A stretch of 46,309 bases of DNA from a virus. How positions within the stretch are numbered: the first letter of the stretch is position 1; each line of letters begins with the position of its first letter. The stretch is from positions 1 through 46,309 of IMG/VR virus record IMGVR_UViG_3300035698_028977; one strand, given 5' to 3'. Shown piece after piece: positions 8,819 through 15,446 of this stretch. The notes beneath the pieces are model-generated. The model saw only the letters and a program-made list of their open reading frames with translations. It was not told the origin of the DNA and made no database searches. Position numbers and translations under genes: made by a program.

Positions 8819-9033
8819 CGTCTCGCCCGTCTTCGGACCGGGAGATCCGGCTTCGTGAAGGGGAGCAGATCGGCTCGAAACTCGGGGTGCTCATCTGCGA
8901 TGACCTTCACCCGGGCCCGCATGAGGGTGTCCGGGACACGCCGGCAACACGAAGCGATCAACCGGCCCAGGTACGGCTTGAGGGCCGGGTTCTGGTCGGC
9001 TGCATCTGCCAGCTGTCTCTTCAGACTCGGCAC
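8815..9033 (-). CDS. Small protein with the A..NP.L..YL signature
   Basis: 72 residues from a GTG with GGAG 6 bases upstream. The segment LADAADQNPALKPYLGRLI is a variant of the signature shared by four other proteins in this window, and HPEFRADLLPF may be a second weak copy. Very basic end (PVRRRARR). Coupled by ATGA to the HAD gene. Function unknown. Confidence 0.55.
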   Translation of the reverse strand: MPSLKRQLADAADQNPALKPYLGRLIASCCRRVPDTLMRARVKVIADEHPEFRADLLPFTKPDLPVRRRARR

Positions 9034-9042
9034 ACCAGGCTC

Positions 9043-9606
9043 CTACCAGCTGTACAGGCCCTGGACCTTCTTCACGAATCCCTGGTCCTCCTGGGAGATG
9101 AGTCCCAGGGATTGCAGGGCACGCCAGTCCCACTTCTTCCAGGCTTTCTCGACGTCGGCAATGTGCTCTTTCTGTTCCCGTATCCGAGAGTACGCGTCCT
9201 GGATGGCGTCCCGGATATCGAACCCTGCCTGTTCTCTGAGGTCATCCACCATCTGCATGGCGTCTTCGGGGGTCATCCTATTGGGGTCCGGGCGACGGGC
9301 GGTCTTCTCCCCGGATTCCCGCAGGATGGGGAGCAGGTGCCGACGGATGCCCCCGGGGTTCTCTTGGGCGAGTTTCTGGGTGGCGGCCCGAAGACCTAAC
9401 TCACGTCGTCCTGCTTGTTCTTTGAATTCCATCATGTACACCGCCATGTCGTGAATTCCGATACCCGCCTGGCGTAGTACCTGACGGGCTTGGGCTTCGA
9501 GATTTCCAGATTCCGTGAACCGTGCCCGTCTCCGGGCATCCCAGGCTTGCTGGAGGAGTGCGTCAGCTTCGGGCACGTTGGTCATCGTCTTGCCCGCCCT
9601 TACCAT
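9043..9606 (-). CDS. Unknown 187-residue protein with LAQENPGGIRRHLLPILR signature
   Basis: Helical throughout. The signature KLAQENPGGIRRHLLPIL lies mid-protein (about 79-96) and is nearly identical to one in the next gene upstream, so the two share a domain or sorting element. The ATG at 9606 follows the upstream stop by 6 bases; an in-frame ATG at 9585 with AGGGCGGG before it is an alternative. Probably structural, inferred from context. Confidence 0.65.
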   Translation of the reverse strand: MVRAGKTMTNVPEADALLQQAWDARRRARFTESGNLEAQARQVLRQAGIGIHDMAVYMMEFKEQAGRRELGLRAATQKLAQENPGGIRRHLLPILRESGEKTARRPDPNRMTPEDAMQMVDDLREQAGFDIRDAIQDAYSRIREQKEHIADVEKAWKKWDWRALQSLGLISQEDQGFVKKVQGLYSW

Positions 9607-9612
9607 CGAAAA

Positions 9613-10332
9613 TCACTTCTTTGCAGCCCGTTCGATCTTCTTTTTGCCCGCCGGGGACTTGACCCAATCCCGGCCGTCTTTGATGGCCCTTTTCATAGCG
9701 TTCTTGGCACCACCTTGCCCTGGTCCCTGATTCTCGATGTAGAAGTCATCTTTGTACAGGGTTTTGTTACTTCCCGAGCTCTTCACATTGAGGTGATAGG
9801 AGTCTCCCTTGTGGGCTTGGGAAATCCCCAGAATCAGGATGTAGGCAGCACCACCCGCAACCGACTCTTTGTGGACCTCTCCATATTTGGGAAGCCGTTC
9901 CCGTTCCTTCTTGGCCTTGTCGGCGGCTTCCCGGAGCAGGGGCACCAGATGCCGACGGATACCGCCGGGGTTCTGTTGAGCCAGCCGGACGATAGCTTTG
10001 CGGAGACCAGTATCCTCGCTGGCGAACATGGCACTCGGGAGCTTCATCCCCAGCGAGTGGGCCGCCTTGAAGACGTTGTTGCGGATAAGCGCCGGGTCCC
10101 AGCTTTTGCCACGACTCCCAAGCTGGGACAGACGGCTGATGGCCTCGTCGGCACCCCGGTCGAGATCCAGCTTGTCGATGAGCTTTATCTGGACGTCTCG
10201 CAGAAGATCAACCGACATCTGGTCGCCCGCCTTCTTCAGGACCCGCTGGACCTCGATGAGACCCTTGCGGTCCACGACGCCAAAAAGCATCTGCTTGGCC
10301 CATTGGTAATCCGCTTGTTTCTTGTGTGCCAT
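9613..10332 (-). CDS. Unknown 239-residue protein with LAQQNPGGIRRHLVPLLR signature
   Basis: The first ~105 residues are helical; the signature IVRLAQQNPGGIRRHLVPLL follows, then a Lys-rich linker and a C-terminal beta-rich part (YHLNVKSSGSNKTLYKDDFY) ending in a very basic tail. Likely the same class of protein as the gene downstream. No enzymatic motif. Confidence 0.68.
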   Translation of the reverse strand: MAHKKQADYQWAKQMLFGVVDRKGLIEVQRVLKKAGDQMSVDLLRDVQIKLIDKLDLDRGADEAISRLSQLGSRGKSWDPALIRNNVFKAAHSLGMKLPSAMFASEDTGLRKAIVRLAQQNPGGIRRHLVPLLREAADKAKKERERLPKYGEVHKESVAGGAAYILILGISQAHKGDSYHLNVKSSGSNKTLYKDDFYIENQGPGQGGAKNAMKRAIKDGRDWVKSPAGKKKIERAAKK

Positions 10333-10341
10333 GGGGATCTC

Positions 10342-10953
10342 CTACGAGAGGTACGCTATGACCTCGAACTTACCACTCGCCATCTGGTGGAAGGTGATGA
10401 CGAGCATCGAGTTGGTGATCGAGATGGGCGAGAAGATGTCGTCCGGGTTCGTCTCAGCCAAGTCGATGTTGATCCGTCCTTCGGGCTGGCTGAAATGGTG
10501 GGAGCTGACGACCTCGTCCATCTCGATGCCGTAATCCTGGAGCACACCGATGGCCTTGGAGTAACCGTCCTCGGCCTTCCGAAAATACTTGTTCCCATCA
10601 AGGCCCTCCAGACCAAACACCCGCTGGACGAGCCGCTTTTTCTTGGGGTCCATCCGGGCGGTCTGGCGGCCTGTCTTCCGCATGGCGGCCTGACGCCGTT
10701 GGAGCCGTTTGAGGTTTTCGAGATGCTTGCCCAACACCCGGATGGCGTTGACGGCCTTCTGGGCCTCCCCGAAATCATCCACCACAGCGGGCTGTCCCCG
10801 ACCCCGAAGACTCCAAACATCCACGACGCCCTTCAGAATCTGCAAAGCACCTTCGGCTTGGTCAAGCCCCCATTGAAGATCCCCGCCTTTGAGGGCGGCC
10901 CTACAGACATGTTTCCTGGCGACTCGTCGGGCCAGGATTTGGGTCTTGTTCAT
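10342..10953 (-). CDS. Unknown 203-residue protein
   Basis: The ATG at 10953 has GGAG 6 bases upstream and is preferred to a TTG at 10965. Basic N-terminus (MNKTQILARRVARKHV), helical middle and a beta-rich end (INIDLAETNPDDIFSPISI). Last leftward gene before the RNA block. No family recognised. Confidence 0.65.
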   Translation of the reverse strand: MNKTQILARRVARKHVCRAALKGGDLQWGLDQAEGALQILKGVVDVWSLRGRGQPAVVDDFGEAQKAVNAIRVLGKHLENLKRLQRRQAAMRKTGRQTARMDPKKKRLVQRVFGLEGLDGNKYFRKAEDGYSKAIGVLQDYGIEMDEVVSSHHFSQPEGRINIDLAETNPDDIFSPISITNSMLVITFHQMASGKFEVIAYLS

Positions 10954-11066
10954 CTCGATCTCCAAGTTCCAATCCTACTGGAGCGAACGGATAGGGGTTT
11001 TACCGACAATGGGCTCAGCAGAAAGATCAAACGAGTAGCCAAAATGAGTTACCCGAATTTTCGGGC

Positions 11067-11094
11067 TTGACATCCGTCTAAACTCGTGTATCGT
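11067..11094 (+). promoter_or_regulatory. Sigma-70-like promoter candidate
   Basis: TTGACA at 11067-11072 and TATCGT at 11089-11094 are separated by 16 bases, close to the bacterial consensus. It would start transcription near 11101, just before a hairpin (GTGCGG/CCGCAC, 11106-11120) and a Shine-Dalgarno for the 31-codon frame. It may also feed the tRNA block if the terminator after that frame is leaky. Confidence 0.5.
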
Positions 11095-11132
11095 AATCCG
11101 TGTAGGTGCGGAACCCGCACCAGGAGAGAACG

Positions 11133-11228
11133 ATGGGACGCTTGTTTACCACCACGACGACCTCAACAGGGCGGCTTAGTAGCTGGTCGTCCCTGTATGA
11201 GCGGACGCCGGAGGTGGCAACCGGGTAA
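11133..11228 (+). CDS. Possible 31-residue leader or small peptide gene
   Basis: An ATG preceded by AGGAGAGAACG opens a 31-codon frame (MGRLFTTTTTSTGRLSSW...) that ends before a strong terminator. Promoter, 5' hairpin, ribosome site, short frame and terminator form a complete small transcription unit of about 185 bases. The five-Thr run is odd. It could equally be a regulatory RNA with an incidental frame. Confidence 0.4.
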   Translation: MGRLFTTTTTSTGRLSSWSSLYERTPEVATG

Positions 11229-11252
11229 CCTGAATCGACTACGGTCAACCCC

Positions 11253-11287
11253 AACCCCCCTCCGGCAACGGCAGGGGGGTTTTTTTG
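11253..11287 (+). terminator. Rho-independent terminator
   Basis: CCCCCC and GGGGGG arms (11255-11260, 11274-11279) around a short GC-rich loop are followed by seven T. It closes the small transcription unit that begins at the 11067 promoter. Confidence 0.8.
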
Positions 11288-11311
11288 TACCTGGGGGACA
11301 ATTTCCATGCC

Positions 11312-11350
11312 AGACCGCAAGGAATGGCAACTAGACCGTAAAGAATGACA
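11312..11350 (+). repeat. Imperfect tandem repeat, 18 bases with 21-base period
   Basis: AGACCGCAAGGAATGGCA (11312-11329) is followed by AGACCGTAAAGAATGACA (11333-11350), 15 of 18 identical. The two copies would face the same side of the helix two turns apart, so they may be a protein-binding site controlling the tRNA block that follows. Confidence 0.45.
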
Positions 11351-11415
11351 GTAAGGGTTCCTGTCACCCGAAGGAAGGCAGGCAGCGGAATCTTTGACAA
11401 TTAGCGAACGACACC

Positions 11416-11449
11416 GTGCTGGCGGCCTGCCACTCCGCCAGCACATTTT
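11416..11449 (+). terminator. Strong hairpin just upstream of the first tRNA
   Basis: A perfect 10-base stem (GTGCTGGCGG with CCGCCAGCAC, 9-base loop) followed by ATTTT ends one base before tRNA-Leu. It may be a weak terminator or a processing structure; similar perfect hairpins occur before tRNA-Tyr (15100) and tRNA-Glu (17181). Confidence 0.5.
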
Positions 11450-11532
11450 GCCGGGGTGTTGGAATTGGTAGACATGCGATCCTCAGACGGTCGTGCCCTA
11501 GCGGTGTGGGGGTTCGAATCCCCCTCCCGGCA
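11450..11532 (+). tRNA. tRNA-Leu(CAG)
   Basis: 83 bases with a long variable arm. Acceptor GCCGGGG pairs with TCCCGGC; anticodon stem CGATC/GGTCG around loop CTCAGAC; T-arm GGGGG-TTCGAAT-CCCCC. CCA is not encoded. Confidence 0.92.
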
Positions 11533-11534
11533 CT

Positions 11535-11694
11535 GTGGTGGTGGCATAGAAGTGGAAAGCCTGTCTGAGCTTCAGCCCTTTGCACGAGGGCCGTCGATGC
11601 AGGGAAAACAGGAATGTGGCCGGAGTAGAACGGGCCCGGTCGATAGAACCTGATCAACCTCGACTATGCGGGTGGCCATCCCGCCTACCATCAC
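11535..11694 (+). ncRNA. Unassigned structured RNA A
   Basis: A 10-base closing helix (GTGGTGGTGG at 11535-11544 with CTACCATCAC at 11685-11694) encloses about 140 bases lying between two tRNAs. Inside are the string CATAGAAG directly after the helix, small hairpins (GCCCT/AGGGC, GTCGA/TCGAC) and a hairpin GCGGG-TGGCCAT-CCCGC next to the 3' strand, placed like a tRNA T-arm but without TTC. RNA B at 14.8 kb has the same CATAGAAG and a TGGAAAT hairpin. No known family recognised; there is no convincing reading frame. Confidence 0.45.
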
Positions 11695-11699
11695 ATCTT

Positions 11700-11786
11700 G
11701 GAAGAGCGCCGGAGATTGGTGAGCCGGGGCTGCCTGCTAAGCAGTTGGTCCTTCGGGGCCTGGGAGTTCGATTCCCCCCTCTTCCG
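11700..11786 (+). tRNA. tRNA-Ser(GCT)
   Basis: 87 bases with a long variable arm. Acceptor GGAAGAG/CTCTTCC, anticodon loop CTGCTAA between GCTGC and GCAGT, discriminator G. One T-stem mismatch. Confidence 0.9.
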
Positions 11787-11788
11787 CT

Positions 11789-11892
11789 GGGTTTCGGGTC
11801 ATCCAACTGGTCAGGAGCGAGAGCGGAGCGCCTGGTTCGCCAGGTTGGGCAGGACGCACTCGAATACAGGTTCAACTCCTGTACCGGAACCC
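11789..11892 (+). ncRNA. tRNA-like RNA of 104 bases, identity unclear
   Basis: The ends GGGTTTC and GGAACCC can pair as an acceptor, a D-loop-like AACTGGTCA and a T-arm-like ACAGG-TTCAACT-CCTGT are present, and CCTGG-TTCG-CCAGG forms an extra hairpin. No standard anticodon arm can be drawn, and three unpaired bases separate T-arm and acceptor. It fills the space between tRNA-Ser and tRNA-Leu exactly. Either a decayed tRNA with an insertion or a dedicated tRNA-like RNA. Confidence 0.4.
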
Positions 11893-11895
11893 TTT

Positions 11896-11980
11896 GCGGG
11901 AATGGCGAAACGGTAGACGCTACAGGTTGAGGGCCTGTTGTCCTTTGATGGACGTGGGAGTTCGAATCTCCCTTCCCGCA
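11896..11980 (+). tRNA. tRNA-Leu(GAG)
   Basis: 85 bases. Acceptor GCGGGAA/TTCCCGC, anticodon arm ACAGG-TTGAGGG-CCTGT, long variable arm, T-arm GGGAG-TTCGAAT-CTCCC. Confidence 0.92.
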
Positions 11981-11986
11981 TTATTG

Positions 11987-12038
11987 GAGGGCCTGGTGTC
12001 CTTTGATGGACGTGGGGGTTCAAGTCCCCCCCGGTTGC
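11987..12038 (+). pseudogene. Truncated duplicate of tRNA-Leu(GAG)
   Basis: From GAGGGCCTG onward the sequence repeats the preceding tRNA-Leu (half the anticodon arm, the variable arm GTCCTTTGATGGACGTGGG and a T-arm GGGGG-TTCAAGT-CCCCC) but lacks the 5' half, and the acceptor strand is lost. It looks like the product of recombination inside the array. Confidence 0.7.
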
Positions 12039-12044
12039 ACAACT

Positions 12045-12133
12045 GGAAGGGCGTCGGAGGTTGGTGAGCCGTGCTCGCTTGGAAAGCGGGTGGTCCTTAC
12101 CCGGGCCCGAGAGTTCAATTCTCTCCCCTTCCG
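12045..12133 (+). tRNA. tRNA-Ser(GGA)
   Basis: 89 bases. Acceptor GGAAGGG/CCCTTCC, anticodon arm CTCGC-TTGGAAA-GCGGG, long variable arm, discriminator G. Confidence 0.92.
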
Positions 12134-12137
12134 CTGT

Positions 12138-12223
12138 GGAAGGGTGTTCGAGTTGGTTTATGATAACGGCCTTGAAAGCCGTTGAGGGTCAAACCTCCGT
12201 GGGTTCGAATCCCACCCCTTCCG
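12138..12223 (+). tRNA. tRNA-Ser(TGA)
   Basis: 86 bases. Acceptor GGAAGGG/CCCTTCC, anticodon arm ACGGC-CTTGAAA-GCCGT, long variable arm, T-arm GTGGG-TTCGAAT-CCCAC. Confidence 0.92.
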
Positions 12224-12265
12224 TATCAAAGGGAGCCCGACTCATCTGTTGGGGAGGAAAGACCG

Positions 12266-12934
12266 TTAGTCCATCGCACAGTAGTAGTGGTACTTGATGC
12301 CCTCTTTGCTAAGAGCTTCCAAGACGTCTCGGAAGGCCATGTTCGGGATCCTCTTTTCGTTGTCCACGACCCAACGGTAGAACTGCTTGATGGACGCCTT
12401 GCCGCCCTTAAGGGCCGGAATGCAGGTAGGCTCGTTGTGTTTGTCGTCCAGGTTGCGGATACGGAAGGAATCCCATTCGGCTTCCAGGAAGACATACTTG
12501 CCGGTGACCTTGATTGGCCCGAATCCGGCAGGGGCAACCCGGACACCCTTCTCGAACGTGATGTTAAACTTGGGATTGTGTGAATCCCGTTTCTTAGCGG
12601 CTTTGAGGATTTCCTCAGCCTGCTTTTTGGCCTGATCGTACTTGAGGCCCTTGAGACGCCATGTCCATTGATCGATGGCTTGTTTGATTTCGGGGTCTTG
12701 TACCATATCGATATCGTACAAGGCGAGGGTCTCGACCTTCTTACCTCGCTTACCGGCGTACTTCAGTTCGGAAACCCGAACAGCACTCCGGTAGACGTGA
12801 AACCGGAGGGAATCGTTTTCACCACCCTTGCCGGTCAGAGAGGTCTCGGCGAACTTTCGAAGCAACGGAACAAGGTGCTGCCGGAACTCGGGGTTCCGGT
12901 TAGCCAACTTGATTAGGTCTTTGCGTAGGGACAT
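12266..12934 (-). CDS. Unknown 222-residue protein with N-terminal LANRNPEFRQHLVPLLR signature
   Basis: Start supported by AGGAGG 7 bases upstream. The first 27 residues (MSLRKDLIKLANRNPEFRQH...) carry the signature also found in the proteins at 9043, 9613 and 19830. The rest is basic and mixed alpha/beta with no recognised family. It lies opposite in direction to the tRNAs around it. A virion protein with an N-terminal sorting or cleavage tag is a reasonable guess. Confidence 0.72.
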   Translation of the reverse strand: MSLRKDLIKLANRNPEFRQHLVPLLRKFAETSLTGKGGENDSLRFHVYRSAVRVSELKYAGKRGKKVETLALYDIDMVQDPEIKQAIDQWTWRLKGLKYDQAKKQAEEILKAAKKRDSHNPKFNITFEKGVRVAPAGFGPIKVTGKYVFLEAEWDSFRIRNLDDKHNEPTCIPALKGGKASIKQFYRWVVDNEKRIPNMAFRDVLEALSKEGIKYHYYCAMD

Positions 12935-12989
12935 GGGTCATCCTCCTGATGCCTTACGGAATGGAGGGGATAGACAAATAACCGACTAT

Positions 12990-13060
12990 GGGGGTGAGCG
13001 CTGGTTGAGTCAGACGGTCTCCAAAACCGTCCTGCGGGAGTTCAAATCTCCCCACCCCTG
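12990..13060 (+). tRNA. tRNA-Trp(CCA)
   Basis: 71 bases. Acceptor GGGGGTG/CACCCCT, anticodon arm ACGGT-CTCCAAA-ACCGT, T-arm GGGAG-TTCAAAT-CTCCC, discriminator G. Confidence 0.9.
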
Positions 13061-13076
13061 CTATCACGTTTTCTCC

Positions 13077-13213
13077 GGGGGAGTGGCGTAACTGGTAAAT
13101 GCAACAGATTCCAAATCCATGTAACAGCCAACCCGCTCTAGCTCTCGGGTCTCTTCGGAAACCCAACCGCACGAACACACAAGCATGTCCTGGTTCGAAT
13201 CCAGGGCCCCCCA
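13077..13213 (+). ncRNA. Aberrant tRNA with about 65 extra bases in the anticodon/variable region
   Basis: A D-arm (GCGT-AACTGGTAA-ATGC), a loop TTCCAAA that could read CCA, and a perfect T-arm CCTGG-TTCGAAT-CCAGG are present. However, about 65 bases containing a GGGT...ACCC hairpin separate the anticodon loop from the T-arm, the anticodon stem pairs poorly, and only five acceptor pairs form (GGGGG/CCCCC). Its 3' end touches the stop codon of the convergent HNH endonuclease gene. It is likely a tRNA gene disrupted by insertion, or an intron-bearing tRNA. Confidence 0.45.
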
Positions 13214-13972
13214 CTACAGCACAGCCTCAAATTTAAGAGGCACTTTGAACACCTTATTCTTACCTCGACCTGTGATGGTGATCCCGTACTTCCCCAGGGT
13301 TTTTCGGACAGCATTGTCACTAACGCCCAACTCTTTTCCAACCTTTTGAAATCCCTTCTCAATCACAAGAACGAGCAGATCCTGAGCAGGGGGCCAGTCG
13401 ATTTTGTAAGATTTGGGCATGGCACGAGCAGCACAGCGACGGCATTGGGTCGCCTTGTGGGAAATTTTTCGATTACAGGAGATGCACCTTTTCTCGGGGT
13501 TTCTATTCTCCGGACGGACCGGTCGGCAGAACGTCTCTGTTTGAGAATGGCAATTGGGGCACAACAGACGAAGGTTCTCCAACCGATGGTCTCGGTTATC
13601 TCCGTTGATGTGGTCAATTTGAAGGACTAACGGCTTCTCCTGCCAAATGGAAATCCCACACACGTAACACTTGTTCTTGAGCAGCCCCTCTCGGATGAGA
13701 TATTGTTTGGTGCGAGAATGTATCGGTCTCTCTCCATTCTTGACTAAAATCTCATCCAATGGTCTGGAGGGGTGTTTCCCTCTGCCTATTTTACGGCCCC
13801 GAAGGTGGGATGTATCAAGACCTAAATCCTCCACCCTCCTCCAGAAAGTAGAGTAGTTCCCAGGACGGACTGACAACTTCAATTTCCGTAAACAGTCCGC
13901 CACCGAAACACTAGTACGGAGAGATTCTCGAAACTGATCCTTGGTGTAACGTGACCATCTTGATTTTCCCAT
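13214..13972 (-). CDS. HNH homing endonuclease with zinc ribbon and HTH
   Basis: 252 residues from the ATG at 13972 (GGGGG about 8 bases upstream; a GTG at 13978 is the alternative). An N-terminal DNA-binding segment precedes the HNH site: Cys102/Cys105, QIDHINGDNRDHRLENL (120-134) and Cys138..Cys141-His142. A CxxC pair (ISCNRK...CRRC) follows, and a helix-turn-helix (GFQKVGKELGVSDNAVRKTL) ends the protein. It is a free-standing homing endonuclease set inside the tRNA array, directly beside the aberrant tRNA, which is probably its insertion scar. Confidence 0.85.
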   Translation of the reverse strand: MGKSRWSRYTKDQFRESLRTSVSVADCLRKLKLSVRPGNYSTFWRRVEDLGLDTSHLRGRKIGRGKHPSRPLDEILVKNGERPIHSRTKQYLIREGLLKNKCYVCGISIWQEKPLVLQIDHINGDNRDHRLENLRLLCPNCHSQTETFCRPVRPENRNPEKRCISCNRKISHKATQCRRCAARAMPKSYKIDWPPAQDLLVLVIEKGFQKVGKELGVSDNAVRKTLGKYGITITGRGKNKVFKVPLKFEAVL

Positions 13973-14078
13973 TGCCACCCCCCCTTTCCAGCTTACAAAT
14001 TCCCGACTCCACGGAAGGTGGTATTATAGAAGGATTACCAATCGGAGGTTTACGGTTCAACTCCCAAATTCCCTTTTA

Positions 14079-14152
14079 GGGTCGGTAGCCTATGTGGCCA
14101 TGGCGGGGCACTGAAAATGCTCAGACGGTTGGTTCGATTCCACCCCGGCCCA
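14079..14152 (+). tRNA. tRNA-Phe(GAA)
   Basis: 74 bases. Acceptor GGGTCGG/CCGGCCC, anticodon arm GGGCA-CTGAAAA-TGCTC, D-arm with GG, T-loop TTCGATT with one stem mismatch. Confidence 0.85.
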
Positions 14153-14381
14153 CTTTTTCTCGATTGGGGGGCTTAGGTAATCTTCCAATAGAGTAGACAG
14201 GATAAGATGAGGTTCCACGGAACCGACGTAGGTCAGGCGATGTAGGATCACTGCTGGGGGAAGTTCCTGGCAGGGCTGGCCCCTTGGGAGTCCCGAGGTA
14301 ATGGGCTGCTTGTGTCCGAAGTTCTATCGGCACTCGGTTCCCCGTCCGAGGTACAAAACGGGGATGTGGTCTTTGACATAT
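14153..14381 (+). other. 229-base non-coding stretch before the tmRNA
   Basis: No supported gene. It holds a palindrome GGTTCC-AC-GGAACC near 14212 and further GC-rich arms, so it may be an additional structured RNA or the tmRNA precursor leader. TTTGACATA just before the mature 5' end is too close to serve as that RNA's -35 box. Confidence 0.3.
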
Positions 14382-14751
14382 GGGGGTGAAACGGTTTCGA
14401 CGGGGACGGACGAAACCGAAAGTGCATGCCGGGAGATGTCTTGGACTCCCGTGACCAACCCAGGACAACCTTAAGTGCCAACGACAACGTAGCACTTCAG
14501 ATGGCGGCTTAGCGGCCCCATCCGTGGACCCAGATTTGCTCGGCGGTCTGGTGAAGCGTCATTTAGGCGAGCTGGTTCAGGCTGGAGTGTGGACCCCGTG
14601 TTTCTCTGCCTGAACGAGATTGAATTGGGGTAAGCTGCGGCGAGAGTTCGCCTGCTACACTCTGCTGCGGCGAGATTAAGAGCAAGCCAAGCATGTGGAC
14701 GACTTTCGGCAGAGGCGCCTCCGGACCTCGGTTCAACTCCGAGCACCTCCA
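14382..14751 (+). ncRNA. ssrA: tmRNA (transfer-messenger RNA)
   Basis: The 5' end GGGGGTGAAACGGTTTCGACGG is the tmRNA signature, and it pairs as an acceptor (GGGGGTG with CACCTCC) with the 3' end after a T-arm CTCGG-TTCAACT-CCGAG. Length 370 bases. The tag frame starts at GCC 14477 and ends at TAG 14510-14512, encoding ANDNVALQMAA, so the tag ends MAA rather than the common LAA. It rescues stalled ribosomes with SmpB, whose gene is not in the window. tmRNA genes occur in some large phages. Confidence 0.95.
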
Positions 14752-14795
14752 AATCAGGCAGGTTCCCTTTTGAATGGGGGGAGCTTTCCTGTTTT

Positions 14796-14940
14796 GATCC
14801 GGACGATGACGGGGGCATAGAAGCGTGGCACACCGTGGAGTCTCCCGAGTCTGGGTTGAGGGCTTCCGGCCCAGCCCAAAAGCGTAGCCGGTGTGGGGTG
14901 GAAATCCCCGGCCTGATTCCCAAACCGAGGCACCTTCATC
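14796..14940 (+). ncRNA. Unassigned structured RNA B (relative of RNA A)
   Basis: GATGACGGGGGC leads into CATAGAAG (14816-14823), the same string that follows the closing helix of RNA A. A hairpin TGGGG-TGGAAAT-CCCCG (14894-14910) corresponds to the TGGCCAT hairpin of RNA A. TTCATC at 14934-14939 can pair with GATGA at 14805-14809. Internal arms include CTGGG/CCCAG. Closing pairs are weaker than in RNA A, and the ends are approximate. Confidence 0.35.
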
Positions 14941-14944
14941 AGGG

Positions 14945-15064
14945 TGTCCATGAAGGGCGGATTGGGAGCAAGTAACCATGCCTTGGTGCCTGGACTCGGG
15001 CATTGGCGAAGGGCCTTTGATAACCAGGCTGTAATCGGTTGGCCTGCCCAATTTGACGGCAGTG
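14945..15064 (+). ncRNA. Structured RNA with strings resembling 23S rRNA domain V (helices 88-89)
   Basis: In order it carries CATTGGCGAAGGGCC (15001), GATAACCAGGCTG (15019) and CTGCCCAA..TGACGGCAGTG (15044-15064). Bacterial 23S rRNA has GAATGGAAGGGCC, GGATAACAGGCTG and CCGCCCAA..CGACGGCGGTG in the same order, with longer loops between. A long-range helix GGATTGGG/CCCAATTT can also form. The resemblance is by eye and partial; ordinary structured RNA is the alternative. Confidence 0.35.
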
Positions 15065-15137
15065 CGGCCCTTCGGGGCTGGGCATAAAGGGCCGCCGAAC
15101 CGATCCTGCGGGTGTGCACCATCGGCCGCAGGATCGG
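15065..15137 (+). terminator. Tandem strong hairpins ahead of tRNA-Tyr
   Basis: GCGGCCCTT/AAGGGCCGC (9 perfect pairs, 15065-15095) is followed by CCGATCCTGCGG/CCGCAGGATCGG (12 perfect pairs, 15100-15137). There is no T-run, so these may be processing or boundary structures rather than terminators. Confidence 0.45.
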
Positions 15138-15170
15138 CCTCTTCTCGAAAAAACCATTTCCAATTCTTCC

Positions 15171-15253
15171 GGGGGTGTAGACCGTTATGGAGGCGGGCAG
15201 GGTTGTAGCCCCTGCGTCGATTGGCCCGGAGGGTTCGATTCCTTCCACCCCCA
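15171..15253 (+). tRNA. tRNA-Tyr(GTA)
   Basis: 83 bases with the long variable arm of bacterial tRNA-Tyr. Acceptor GGGGGTG/CACCCCC, anticodon arm CAGGG-TTGTAGC-CCCTG, T-loop TTCGATT, discriminator A. Confidence 0.88.
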
Positions 15254-15265
15254 CTACTTTCCCTT

Positions 15266-15348
15266 GGATGGCATGGCCAGCTGGTGCTGGCGTCGGGCCG
15301 TAACCCCCTTCCCGATTGGGCAGCAAGGTTCGATTCCTTGGTCATCCA
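15266..15348 (+). tRNA. tRNA-Tyr-like (GTA) with C at position 33
   Basis: 83 bases, class II. Acceptor GGATGGC/GTCATCC and T-arm CAAGG-TTCGATT-CCTTG are sound and the variable arm CCC-GATT-GGG is intact. The 17-base anticodon arm has only three pairs around loop CCGTAAC, with C instead of the near-universal T at position 33. If charged it would read Tyr codons; it may instead be a decayed or repurposed copy of the tRNA just upstream. Confidence 0.55.
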
Positions 15349-15360
15349 CAAATGCAGTTT

Positions 15361-15443
15361 GCCGGGGTGGTGGAACAGGTATATCACGGAGGACTTAAAA
15401 TCCTCTGCCTTCGGGCATGCGGGTTCGACTCCCGTCCCCGGCA
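15361..15443 (+). tRNA. tRNA-Leu(TAA)
   Basis: 83 bases. Acceptor GCCGGGG/CCCCGGC, anticodon arm GAGGA-CTTAAAA-TCCTC, long variable arm, T-arm GCGGG-TTCGACT-CCCGT. Confidence 0.92.
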
Positions 15444-15446
15444 CTT

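Noticed and set aside
9490-11070. 526-residue plus-strand frame
   Set aside because: Antisense to three genes that are coupled and carry a signature shared with other proteins of the window; no ribosome site or motif.
11600-11640. GTCGATGCAGGGAAAACAGG in RNA A as 23S rRNA domain III/IV string
   Set aside because: Two insertions are needed for the match, and T-arm-like hairpins give similar strings by chance.
11789-11892. Normal tRNA with anticodon
   Set aside because: Ends and T-arm fit, but no anticodon arm can be drawn, so it is listed only as tRNA-like.
14153-14381. GGGGGAAGTTCC as 23S helix 71-like string
   Set aside because: Ten of twelve matches in a G+C-rich stretch without further ordered similarity is not enough.
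14563-15444. 293-residue minus-strand frame
   Set aside because: Runs antisense through tmRNA, tRNA-Tyr and tRNA-Leu; open only because the region is G+C-rich.
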